From Saururus chinensis (Eukaryota > Streptophyta > Magnoliopsida > Piperales > Saururaceae), in NCBI GenBank assembly GCA_035235625.1, contig CP141145.1, positions 9,548,001-9,612,000 of the forward strand: a stretch of 64,000 bases of DNA, read 5' to 3'. Both the position numbers and the translations under genes were made by a program. The notes beneath the pieces are model-generated. The model saw only the letters and a list, made by a program, of their open reading frames with translations, was not told the DNA's origin and did no database searches. Shown here piece by piece: positions 22,994 to 33,083 of this stretch. Positions within the stretch are counted from its first letter, which is position 1. Every line of letters starts with the position of its first letter.

Positions 22994-24400
22994 TGTTAGG
23001 TTAATTTAAGATTAATTATAGTTTATTTATGTTAAGATAGATATTAATATTTTCATTTAATTTTAGCACTATTAGTAGTTTAGGCATGTATTTGAATCAA
23101 GTTAAGATTTTATGTATGTACTATATGTCTAAAATGTATTTTTTTATGTTTTATAGGTAGATGCGCTTATCTAGGCCATTGGAAAATGTCAAAAATATTT
23201 AATAATGCTCTAAAAATTCTTTAAAATAATTTGGACAACTTTTTGAAGTTACAAATTTATTGAAAATAAATATTGATGTGAACAAAGAGCTTAATGAATA
23301 TAGTAGAAAATTGGGCAGGAATATGGAATGTCGAGTGAATAGACTTAGCTTTGTGGACAAAAACTAAACACGAAACTGACAAAGCTATCTAGATTGCATA
23401 AATAGTATAGTCGTTTGAATGTGCAATTTCCTATTTTAGGCCTATTTTAAGTCCTTTTCCTATTTAGACTTCCTCCTTTAACTCTTATGCCTATATAAAG
23501 CAATATGGGGCTCGAACTTGATGAATTCTAGTATATTTTCTAAAAAGAAAAGGCGAGAAGAAGATGGAGGAGTATTCAAAGATTTTAATGAAGTATAAAT
23601 TTTAGTTTCTTTTTCTTGCTACTTTATATCTTAGTTGTGATTAATAACACTTGTATGAAAAGAATTTCCATTTTAATGGAAGAACTTTACATGTTTATTA
23701 AATTCTATGTTGATTTATTGTCTTGTAGATGATAGATTGATGTGGTTTTGAGATTTACATCGATTCTAATTTCTGTGATTTAGATGATATGGTCATGCAA
23801 TAATTTTAATGTTTATAGGATTAATGAATTGGATGAGCTACACTAAGATTAGACGAGTCATGCATATAGTTTAGTTTAGTGTAGATGATTTGTGCTATTC
23901 TCAAAGATAGTTATTGCCATGGATCTAATTAATAATTCTTTCTTAGGTAATTCTAGCTTCTAGCTAAGAATACTTGTTCATATTCCCACAAGATTTAGAT
24001 TAAAGATTAAGAAATTGTTACGGTTCTATAGTAGATTCGGTTTCATAAGTAATTTTCATTATATAATATCTTCCTTTTGGTCCAGTTGCTTATTTTCTTT
24101 GTTAAGTTCTTTTAATGTTCAATCAACGAGTTCTTCTCTTAGATTTAGTAATTAATTCATTGGCCCCTAAGGTTTGACAACTCTTAAGTACTTACTAGTA
24201 CAATTACATTGTACACTTGCAAATTGTTTAATTAGTTACCTAGGACAATGTCAGATTGTTACTCAAATAGTACTTAGGATAGTTCTAGTTAGTTTTAGTT
24301 TCAGTTTACTTTTGTTTTTAGGTCATGTCTTAGTTACTTACTCTCTTTTATTTTGATCTTGTAGGTTGAGTTGAAGACCATGCTCTCTATTCTTGTTGCT
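22994..24400 (+). mobile_element. Athila/Tat-like 5' LTR and leader (limits uncertain)
   Basis: The region precedes a gypsy gag (ATG at 24599) and carries a TATA box (cctatataaag, 23491-23501). A possible LTR start TGTTAGG is at 22994. The 3' side of the element (32420-33083) shows only the first part of an LTR and this region does not visibly match it, so I cannot set the LTR ends by pairing. The short frames here carry no domain. Confidence 0.4.
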
Positions 24401-24598
24401 ACAAGGCAACATCGGCAAGCATAGTTCTTCTATTTGGTTTGCAAAATCCTCTTTTGTCTTTAATTTTAGCTTATTAGTTAGTTTTTGCTTACTTTTTTCT
24501 TCTTTTACACTTTAGATTGTGTGGTGTGTTTGTGGTGTATGCGTGGTTATCGGTCGTTGCTCCCCCTATTAGCACCACTTGATCTTGAGCCCAAGCAA

Positions 24599-25604
24599 AT
24601 GCCTAGGAGAGCTAAGTTGCCCTCGACCTTCATCTCTACCCACTCTCCCACCAATCCTACCATCACCATGGTTGAACATCAATTAGAATATGCAGTCCTA
24701 AGGGTGTATTACACTCCCAATGAGTACACCTCTCCTTCATGAATTAGGTTGCCAGTGGTTGCTACTACTCAAAATTATGAAATAAAGCCCAATGTCATTC
24801 AAATGCTTCCATCTTTTTATCGTCATAATAATAAAAACCCGTATAGGCACCTAGATAACTTCTTGGAACTGTGCACAACTTTCAAGCTCTCTAACTTGTC
24901 TAATGAGGCCGTCAAACTTACGTTGAGTATACCTCTCCTACATGCATTAGGTTGCCAACGGTTGTTGCTCAAAATTATGAAATTAATCCCAATGTTATTC
25001 AAATGTTTCCATCTTTTTATGGGCTTAATAATGAAAACCCATATCAGCACCTAGATGATTTCTTAGAACTATGCAAAAGTTTCAAGCTCTCTAACTTGTC
25101 TGATGAGGCCGTCAAATTTAGGCTTTTTTCTTTCACATTGAAAGATAAGCATAAAGAATGACTCCACTCATTAGAACCATACACCATTACAAAATGGGCA
25201 CAAATGTAACAAGTGTTCCTCAAAAAGTACTTCCCCATAGCTAAAACAAACTAAATGAGAAAGGCAATAACCACTTTTGCCCAAGTTCCCACCAAACAAT
25301 TCCATGAGAATTGGGATAGACTTAAGGACCTTCTTAGGAGGTCCCCCATCATGCTAACCTTAAGTGGCAATTAGTGCAATGCTTTTATGAGGGCCTTCTG
25401 AAAAAAACTGCAACCTTGTTGATGCAAACTGTGGGGGTACCTTTTTGTTAAAAAATAAAAATGAGGCATGGAAACATTTTGAGGACTTAAGTAAAAATTA
25501 CCTTCAACATGCTGTGTCGAATAGAAATGAGGGCTAACCATACACAATGAACAATGCCTTTGCTAGGAGTGACTTGTATGAAGTGAAAAACCCATTAGAC
25601 CTCT
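24599..25604 (+). pseudogene. Athila/Tat-like gypsy gag, first part
   Basis: A start MPRRAKLP at 24599 is followed by NYEIKPNVIQMLPSFY and NPYRHLDNFLELC.TFKLSNL, the conserved gag core of plant Athila/Tat elements. The core then appears a second time (24952-25100, starting NYEINPNVIQMFPSFYG) because of a 203-bp tandem duplication that shifts the frame. RLFSFTLKDKHKE follows at about 25125-25160. Near 25600 the text is EVKNPLD, where a solo LTR breaks in. The gag continues in phase after 26482. Stops include TGA right after the first 46 codons. Gag would form the particle; this copy is dead. Confidence 0.8.
24722..25127. repeat. Tandem duplication, 203-bp unit, inside gag
   Basis: 24722-24924 and 24925-25127 are similar copies with many substitutions (gagtacacctctcc versus gagtatacctctcc at the start). 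203 is not a multiple of three, so the duplication alone breaks the frame. The divergence suggests it is older than the 283-bp duplication downstream. Confidence 0.85.
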
Positions 25605-26477
25605 TGTCACAGGCGCGAAGCTTTGCCTAGCGTCCGCACTCGTGATGGCCTGGCTGCACCGTGCAACCAGTAGCCACTCTCTTCCCTTCCCACTCGTATG
25701 CGCAAGGGAAATCAAGCAAAACAACCACAAAGCAACACAGCCAACCTGGTGCAAGGGCCTCCGCCCAAGCTATGTAAATCAGCTAGTCCGAAATACACAA
25801 GCAAGGAGAGGGCAGGGCCGGACCACCAAGGCTGAGAGCTCTCCTCTCTTTCTCCCTGGCTCGCTGTGCAGGAAAATCAGCAACTTCTCATGCCTTGGCT
25901 TCCCCAAACCTTCTCCTTATATAGACTCAGCCATAGGCTAGCCGTCCTAGAGCAACTAAAAGTACAGAACCCACCCAATACAAGTGTTCTCACCCTGTCC
26001 AACTCTCAGCCCAAAACCATTCCGGGACAGCATAGTTTAGGAGACCTTCGCGAGTCCGTCTTCCGCTAGAAGTCCTCCTCCAACTTGCCTCCAAGAGTCA
26101 GCCAATCCAAGGGAACTAGCCAACCAACTCCCAGCTGTCCTAAGAGTCTATCCAGCATGCATGTACGAGTCCTGTCCATCCTAGGAGTCTGCTGCTCAGT
26201 CTCCTACTCCAACTAGGAATGCCCCCAACCAGCATCGCTGAATCCAATCTGCCTTAGGAGTCCTCCCCTAAGTCCAAGCAGCGCTCCGCTTTGCCACTAG
26301 AGTCCCGCCCGCGCTAGGACTCCTACCCAGCCTGTTCCGCAAGGCGAGTAGCTCGTCCGGAACATCTCCCGCGTTGTCCCAGCATCCGTCCGTGCCCAAG
26401 GGGCTGGCTAGGCTGTCCACTGCCAAGTATGGGGGTAGCCGCCCCCTTTCCGCATCCATCAAGTTTAGGGGGTAACA
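25605..26477 (+). mobile_element. Solo LTR, 873 bp, with CCTCT duplication
   Basis: Starts TGTCACAGGCG and ends GGGGGTAACA. It is flanked by CCTCT at 25600-25604 and 26478-26482. It is GC-richer than its surroundings, with a TATA box (ccttatatagac near 25914) and many GAGTCC/CTAGGAGT words. It lies inside a gypsy gag whose frame resumes in phase after the second CCTCT. No internal genes, so it is a solo LTR; the open frames inside it are not genes. The element family is unknown to me. Confidence 0.9.
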
Positions 26478-26966
26478 CCTCTCCTCCAAAATAGATACTT
26501 TGAGCAGGAAGTTGCACCTTCATATGACATCAACCCACTCCCTTCACTCAAAACACATGCCAAATATGTCTTAGCCCAATCGATACCATCATGGAGTGCC
26601 CCTCTATGTCTCAATTCCCTAAGTCCCTAAAATTGTTCAAGACCATGTCAATGCCACTCAATCCTTCCTTATGGTTGAGAATAATAAGTTCTCAAACACA
26701 TACAACCCTAGGTGGAGGAATTGCATAAGAGTTTGAGTTTCAAATAAAAGGTCTTGAGTGCCTTGCAATGCCTTCAATCTCAATCCCAGCTCCACTCTCT
26801 CATCCACAATCTATTGTGAAGCTAGAAGCCCAAATCGGATAACTAGCCAATGTTTTCAATAAGCGAGAGACAAATACGTTGCTGAGTCAGCCCCTACAAT
26901 ACCATAAAGGTCAAGTTGGAGTAGAGAGAGACCCTTCCTCTAATGAAAAAGTTCAGTCCATAACAT
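26478..26966 (+). pseudogene. Athila/Tat-like gypsy gag, middle part
   Basis: The frame goes on with SSKIDTLSRKL and continues through a linker rich in Ser and Pro with several stops. The 'SKI..L.RK' word following '.NPLD' is the usual gag order in Athila/Tat elements, where it leads to a coiled-coil and then to a TLRS motif. The part is cut at 26966 by the second solo LTR. The TLRSSR motif is read just beyond that LTR, at 30783-30800. Confidence 0.7.
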
Positions 26967-29900
26967 TGTAATGCCCAAAATTTTTCATCACATTTTCTTT
27001 CAATTTCAAGGAAACTTTTTGCAATATAATGGCTATAAAACGGGAAATTGATGAAATACAAAACCTGCAAAAACAATTTAAAATTTAAAACATCACACAT
27101 CAATTTTTCCATCCAAATTTTTTCCTCATTCGATCAAACATTATATAGCCAAACCAAACATCCTCAAGCGCTACTCAAAAATAATTGTACGAATAAATTG
27201 CCATGATCATGGATTTTAAATACAAATCTATCTCAGACATCCCTGAGTACCAGTCCCATAAATAGTCCACTATCTAATCCAAACTACAAGTCCAGAATAC
27301 ATAAAGACCTTAATTCTCATCTCACCCAATACATCAGATCATGGCACAAATGATACTCATAGTGAGTCAAATATACCTGAGTCACAGGGGAAACAATCCA
27401 TCGTAGAAATGAGCATCCATCTCTAGGAGCTCTCCATCACAAACCTGCAAAAGCATCCCAAACAACAAGGCTAAAAAATAGGGTAATGAGTATTTTCATA
27501 CTCAATAGGAAACTACCCAGTAGGGGACGTTTTTGAAGGCAAGGCACACTAATGCTCATGGGGCATAGGATCAAATAGGTAAGAGCAGTTCCATGATACT
27601 ACTTACTTGAGTGCGCAAACATAAACACCCACACATAAGGGGTCATACAATTGCCCACGCTCTAGGGGTCTTATAGTGCCAGTGCAACTCTTGGGCAAAA
27701 ATTATACAATTGCCACTCTTGGGCAGAATCATACAGTGCCACTCTTGGGTAGGAATCATACATCGCTTTCAATAGGGCATCAAATATTTAGGCTTATTTC
27801 GGCCCAGACCAAATCGAAAACATACATTGCTCTCAACAGAGCATTAGACATCTAGGGCTTACTACAACACACACATAACTTCCCACAGAATAAACACCAT
27901 GGCAAGACATGAGAAATGCTCAACCAACTCATTATTGGCTAGCTCACACACGAAACTTAATCCATCGAACCCTCAGGTCTCAAACTCACAACACTGTTAT
28001 TAGCTTTGCTTATAATTCAAGTTTGAAATAAGTAAGTTATGTGGTACAATTATGCCATAACAACTCTCAAACATATAGTGCTCCACTGATCAAACCGAAG
28101 CAGGGCTCGATCTAAAACCCTAGTTCATCAGGGCAGTAGACTTTACTTAACCCATCCAACTCACAACATAGCTCACCATACACAAATTTTTATGTATTCA
28201 TACAAACTCCGTCATCTACCTTATGGCCAAATTATCTTACACAGACGTCATCAAACTAAACTCCTCGATGCCAACCCCAGTTATCACCCTCTTACTTATA
28301 CCTCATTTATTATGCTTACTTTTCACATCATAATCTATACGTTATGCTTGTACAATTATGCAATGCTCTTATTGTCTAACAATCCCCAATATACATTCCA
28401 GTTTAAACCAAACCACTCCGATCCCCTCTAATCCTCGCCTGTCACACTTACATCTGCTATCTTCTGCCACAGGCTTACACATCCACAACAAATCCATACT
28501 AAAGCCTCTATCACCTCATACAATCCATCGCCCATACTTCTACCCACACACATAGTCCACACACGTAGCTTACTAACATACTCGCTAGCCATCACTAGCA
28601 CATACGTACTCTACATCCATCAACCATACTTACAGCTCACATACATGTCATATGCATTTCAACATACCATATAATCATGCTTACATGCACATCATGCAAC
28701 CGGATCATTACATAGCATCCAAAGCATGGAATAATACAATCCTAGCATGCTACTACACATTCAAAACATGCTATCATGAAATTACGAGTTCAAAGCTCCC
28801 TTACCTCATAATCATGATGATTGATGGCGAGTACACGATGGGGCAGCATCGGTGGCAGAGTAGGCGGCCAAAACCATTGTCAAGTTGAGAGAGTTGTTGT
28901 TCCGAAGGTTTAGGATGTGCTGGAAGTACTCACGGCCAAACGGGGTGTCAAAAGTTAATGCAACAAAATCTGTGATCCACGGCGGCACACTAAGGGCGGC
29001 CGGGAGAAAGGTCATGCCAATGAGTGGTAGGTGGGACCCGAAGTCGAGGTGTACTCACTGAAGGTCGGCTGGCAGATGAGAGGTCGTCGGCCGCCCACAA
29101 GACATCAAAATCGGCCATGGACAATAGCAAGTGACATCAATTTTGCGTCTACAAGGCCCACATAAGGGCGTAGGGCATTGGGCGGTGCTCAAGGATGGAG
29201 GAGACGTGGAGGAGGGCTCTGGTGTCAAATCCATTCAATGGTAGAGCCATCTGACGATCAAATGACGGAAAAGCGGCACCTAAACCCTAAAACGCACACA
29301 AGGCTACATGCACACGCGGCCAAAGGTCACATAAGAGGACATGGGTTGGACGGTGGTGATCCTAAGCCAACAAAAGGGTGACAGGGCTAAGGCCCTAGTT
29401 TTGGCCAATCGAAGTGGTGACTTCACTGATGACCACCCACAACCAAAACTAATGGTGCGGGAGGCTGTGTATCTCGCACAAGAGAGGGCAGGGAGAAAGA
29501 TCAGGGTTGAGCAAAGGCTGCGAGGCCATCACTGGCCAAGGCCTATGCAAGTGAACTCGTCTGCCTTCAGTCAAGGTAGGCCATAAAGAATCTTGCTAGA
29601 GGTTGTCTGGTACCGACGGCGAAAAATGGGCAAGAGGGGTCAACGGGCAAATATGTCGGTGAGGTAGAACTAGTTATGGCTGCGGGCACAAGGAGGAGCT
29701 GGGGTCAGACAAGTTCAACCGGCCTAGGTGGGGCCATCCCTGGCCATTGCTAGGTAGGGGTGAAACCCACGCTGGTCGTTCAACCACTATCGGCCAATGC
29801 CGGTGGTGTCAAAAGCCAAATTAGAGACGCACGAAGGGCTGACCAGGAAAAGTGGAGCCAGGATGTGCCAAGCTGGCTGCACCAACTATGTTGCGCTGAG

Positions 29901-30778
29901 ACTAGCCAGCTAGTGGCCTACCGGAGGTTACCGGCCATTGGCCAGCTGTGGCTCGCCCAAGCAAACTGATAACAGTGGAAAATACAATTTTTAAAACAGA
30001 GGCAGAATGGATGGTGGAGGGTGGAGCTCAGCCGGGGTCGAGGAGGTGGCGCCAGACTAAGAGTGGCTACTTGCCTCCATCGCAGGGCGAGGACAAAGAT
30101 AGACATAGTCCAGTCGAACATGGCTGGCCGGCGGCAGCCACTGTTTAATCAAAACAGATCACTGGCGGAAAATAGGGCAGAAGGGAAAAGAGTGGGGCAG
30201 TGGAGAAGAGGCCATATGGGGCTGAGTGGGATGGCCTCCAGTCATCACCAGGCCAAGGTGGAGCTATCGATGACCGGACGGCCTTTTCTAGCCCACGGCG
30301 GTGGCGCTAGATCCAAAATACAGAGAGGGCAGAAGGCAAACTGGGGAGGAAGAGGTGGAGGGCTGAGCAGCTGTGGGGCCGGAGCTATGGCTCCTTGTTG
30401 TTGTACCACCGTGGCAGAGTTGGCGACAATAGCCTTGCGGCCCACCGATGGCCTCCAGCAACTGGGGCAAAGGAAACTAGGGTGAGGTGTGCTCAGTTTT
30501 TTCTGGAATGGGATCAGCCTCGCCTAATTCTTCTGTTCATAATTTTTTTGTACTTTCTCTCTCTCTGTGTTCTTATCCTCTGCTCTCTCATTATCTCTCT
30601 ATTTTTCATGCTGTAAACGCATGTAAGGGCTTGTGGCCTATGATTGACCTCACACCCAACTCTACGGGTATGAATACCTTGGCCAAATACGCCGAAGCTT
30701 TACATTTTCCAACCAAAAATGATTAAAAAAAATAGCAGACAATTTACAGAAAATCATAGAAAAATCGAGGATATTACA
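26967..30778 (+). mobile_element. Solo LTR, 3.8 kb, without matching target-site duplication
   Basis: Starts TGTAATGCCC and ends GGATATTACA. 28430-30778 is the same sequence family as 1-2225. Short imperfect repeats (cttgggcagaatcatacagtgccactc-like, about 32 bp) lie at 27640-27760. The flanking pentamers are AACAT on the left and CACTA on the right, so the duplication is absent or mutated. The host gag frame is kept if five bases are counted as duplication. The purine-rich ORFs at 29178-30616 (the longest 154 codons) have no domain. Such long LTRs are seen in gypsy elements; the family is uncertain. Confidence 0.8.
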
Positions 30779-31512
30779 CACTACCCTAAGGAGTAGTCGG
30801 AACATTGACAATCAGGTTGGCGGTGATTCCTTGGGTACCACAAATGAGGAGTTAGAAAAGCTCAGCCCCAATGAGCCTCATGAGTTAGAGAGTGAGCCAA
30901 AAGCAAAGGAATCATCTCTCTTTCCCCTTCCTTAGAGCCACAATCTAAGGCCACTTCCGATGGATTTTGTATCCCTAGGGCACCTTCTCCCAAGTGTCTT
31001 TACATGGCCCTACCATTTAGAAAGAGGAAAGCTAGGATGGATGAGAATCTTGAGACTTTCATATAAGTCAAAATTAATTTCCCCCTCTTATATTCGATTA
31101 AGAAAGTCCCTGTTTATGCTAAGTTCCTTAAAGACCAATGCACTCAAAAGTGTAAATCCAAGACCCATGTGTCTAAGAAGGTCTTCCTCACTTAGCAAGT
31201 TAGCTCTCTTTTCACCTAAGTATAAGGACCAACTCACTTCCGATGGATTTTGTATCCCTAGGGCACCTTCTCCCAAGTGTCTTTACATGGCCCTACCATT
31301 TAGAAAGAGGAAAGCTAGGATGGATGAGAATCTTGAGACTTTCATATAAGTCAAAATTAATTTCCCCCTCTTATATTCGATTAAGAAAGTCCCTGTTTAT
31401 GCTAAGTTCCTCAAAGACCAATGCACTCAAAAGTGTAAATCCAAGACCCATGTGTCTAAGAAGGTCTTCCTCACTTAGCAAGTTAGCTCTCTTTTCACCT
31501 AAGTATAAGGAC
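30779..31512 (+). pseudogene. Athila/Tat-like gypsy gag, last part
   Basis: TTLRSSRNID at 30780-30810 is the conserved linker motif between gag and protease. After an acidic stretch the readable sense becomes RKRKARMDENLETF, then VKINFPLLYSIKKVPVYAKF, then LKDQCTQKCKSK. This segment appears twice because of the 283-bp duplication, which breaks the frame. Stops are frequent. The apparent 129- and 132-codon frames at 30960-31641 are in a different frame from gag; only the end of the second one, from about 31515, reads true protease sequence. Confidence 0.75.
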
Positions 31513-31513
31513 C
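30952..31513. repeat. Tandem duplication, period 283 bp, nearly identical copies
   Basis: 30952-31230 and 31235-31513 differ at one visible position (CCTTAAAG versus CCTCAAAG, 31129/31412). 283 is not a multiple of three, so it puts gag and protease out of phase. The low divergence contrasts with the many stops around it, so it is recent. Confidence 0.95.
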
Positions 31514-31985
31514 ATGGAGTGCTCACTATTTCTTGTGTCATTGGCAATCACTCCATCTATAAAGCCCCCCTTGACCTTGATGCGAGCATCAATTTATTCC
31601 CTTACTTAGTGTATGAACAATTAGGTTTAGGCGATTTGTAGCCTACATCGGTTACCTTGCAGGTAGTTGACCGTTCCATTCGTAAACCTTGAGGAATCAT
31701 TGAGGATGTCTTAGTGAAACTTCACCGGTTTTTTTTCCCATTGATTTTATATTATCTTAGATATGGAAACCATTGCCAACTCCACACATCAGATCCATGC
31801 CATTCTATGTCGCCCTTTTCCTTGACATAGCTAATGCATGCATCAATTGTAGGACGGGGGTAATTGAGATGTCTTTGGGAACATCAAAATGCAACTAAAT
31901 GTTTTTGATATGTTTAACCATTTACCTATGACTTATGATGTTGAATGTTTCATGGTAAATAAATTTAGGTTTCGTGCTTATGATA
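31513..31985 (+). pseudogene. Athila/Tat-like gypsy aspartic protease
   Basis: The frame reads TISCVIGNHSIYKAPLDLDA and then SINLFPYLVYEQLGLGDL, the protease domain of this lineage (cuts the polyprotein during particle maturation). The usual active-site string in these elements is DLGAS; here the glycine is aspartate (31572-31586), which should abolish activity. Stops follow (31639, 31690). After a gap the sense returns at 31885-31980 with GNIKMQLNVFDMFNHLP, the segment that normally links protease to RT. Confidence 0.75.
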
Positions 31986-32406
31986 GAGGTCCGTCTTTTG
32001 TAGCAACAGCCCAAAACTAAGTCATACCTTCTAGTTTTCTCGAGTCATCTACTTGGAGACTTAAGAGAAGAGCCAATGCCAATATCTCCCACCCGCCCTA
32101 ACAAATTTTAGAGTGTTGGCATTGTCTGACTAAAGATAACAAACTCAGCACTTCTTGGGAGGCAACCCATGTTTTTGATTTGTTTCTTTTCTAATTGTAG
32201 TTTTTGTATCTTTTATGGGATATAGTAGTTTAGGTTTGGGGAATGCTCATCACTTATATTTATCTCTTCATCTTATGTACTTCACTTTCAGATTCATGCA
32301 TTAGTTCTTTAATTGTTACTTTCATGTGATATTTTTCTTTTCCTTTTTAACTTATTCTTGTCATTGTAGTATATATTTTCTTTAACATGGTGGACAAATA
32401 TTCAGA
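31986..32406 (+). other. Deleted pol region and pol 3' end signature
   Basis: RT, RNase H and integrase should lie here (about 3.5 kb in the minus-strand relative at 35323-39959) but none can be read. Instead, about 170 bp after the last protease-linker sequence comes CTTCTTGGGAGGCAACCCAT (32150-32169), a sequence usually found just after the integrase stop in Athila/Tat-type elements. An internal deletion removed most of pol. Confidence 0.55.
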
Positions 32407-32419
32407 TTAGGTTTGGGGG
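32407..32419 (+). promoter_or_regulatory. Polypurine tract (plus-strand Athila/Tat-like element)
   Basis: TTAGGTTTGGGGG followed directly by TGTAGAAAGA. The minus-strand relative has the same arrangement at 35219-35230. Confidence 0.65.
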
Positions 32420-33083
32420 TGTAGAAAGATATTTTCTTTCCTATTTTAGGATGTTTTCAATTATTTTACTTGTTTTTTTTTGTTTTTTATCACCTTTGTT
32501 CTTTTAAAAGCATATGTCTATTTTTAAAGAGATCAATTTAACATAGAAAGTTCAAGTAATTAATTAAGTAATGACAACGATTGAAACTTATGCTTATATT
32601 TTATAATCACATTTCGCACACTTGAAACTTATAGGAATTTAGTTTTATGATTTATTACTTGTAATCTTAGTGGGATATCTTTAATTTAGCATATTATAAA
32701 AAACACAGGATTTGAGTAATTTTTAATGTTTTATGATAGATCTTTATGCTTGGCTATTATTAGAAAAAAATTTGGGATGTCCATAATGAACAAAATGGTG
32801 ATAAAAAATGAACGAGAAAAAAAAGGTGAAAGAAAAGAAAAAAAGTGATTGATTGAAAAAAAATTATGATGAAAAAAGGTTTGTTTCTCTTTTCACTAAT
32901 AACCAAGCCTCGTACTTAGGCAAGCATAGGGGTTCATGTTAAAAGGTAAAAAGTTGAGATAAATTCTTTTATGACTTGTTTGGTTCTGTAGCTTTTATAG
33001 TTAGAGTTGTTAAGCCCGAGGGGTGTCTCTACACCTAGTGCCTTAAGACAACTGGATTAGGGACACTAGCCTAATGTTGTTAC
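32420..33083 (+). mobile_element. Truncated 3' LTR (plus-strand element)
   Basis: It begins TGTAGAAAGATATTTT behind the polypurine tract. 32920-33083 matches the inverse of 34540-34690, with shared words CACCTAGTGCC and CAACTGGATT. Similarity stops at about 33083, where the minus-strand element's LTR begins. Only about the first third of an expected 2-kb LTR is present. Confidence 0.6.

Noticed and set aside
25642..25941. Frame of 99 codons
   Set aside because: Lies inside the 873-bp solo LTR and has no domain or conserved motif.
30021..30485. Open frame of 154 codons on the plus strand, with overlapping frames
   Set aside because: It lies inside the 3.8-kb LTR, is rich in Gly, Arg and Ala from purine-rich DNA, and has no domain. 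The related LTR at 1-2225 does not keep it open.
30960..31349. Two near-identical 129/132-codon proteins starting MDFVSLGHLLP
   Set aside because: They are an out-of-frame reading of the duplicated gag segment; the true gag frame is different and broken.
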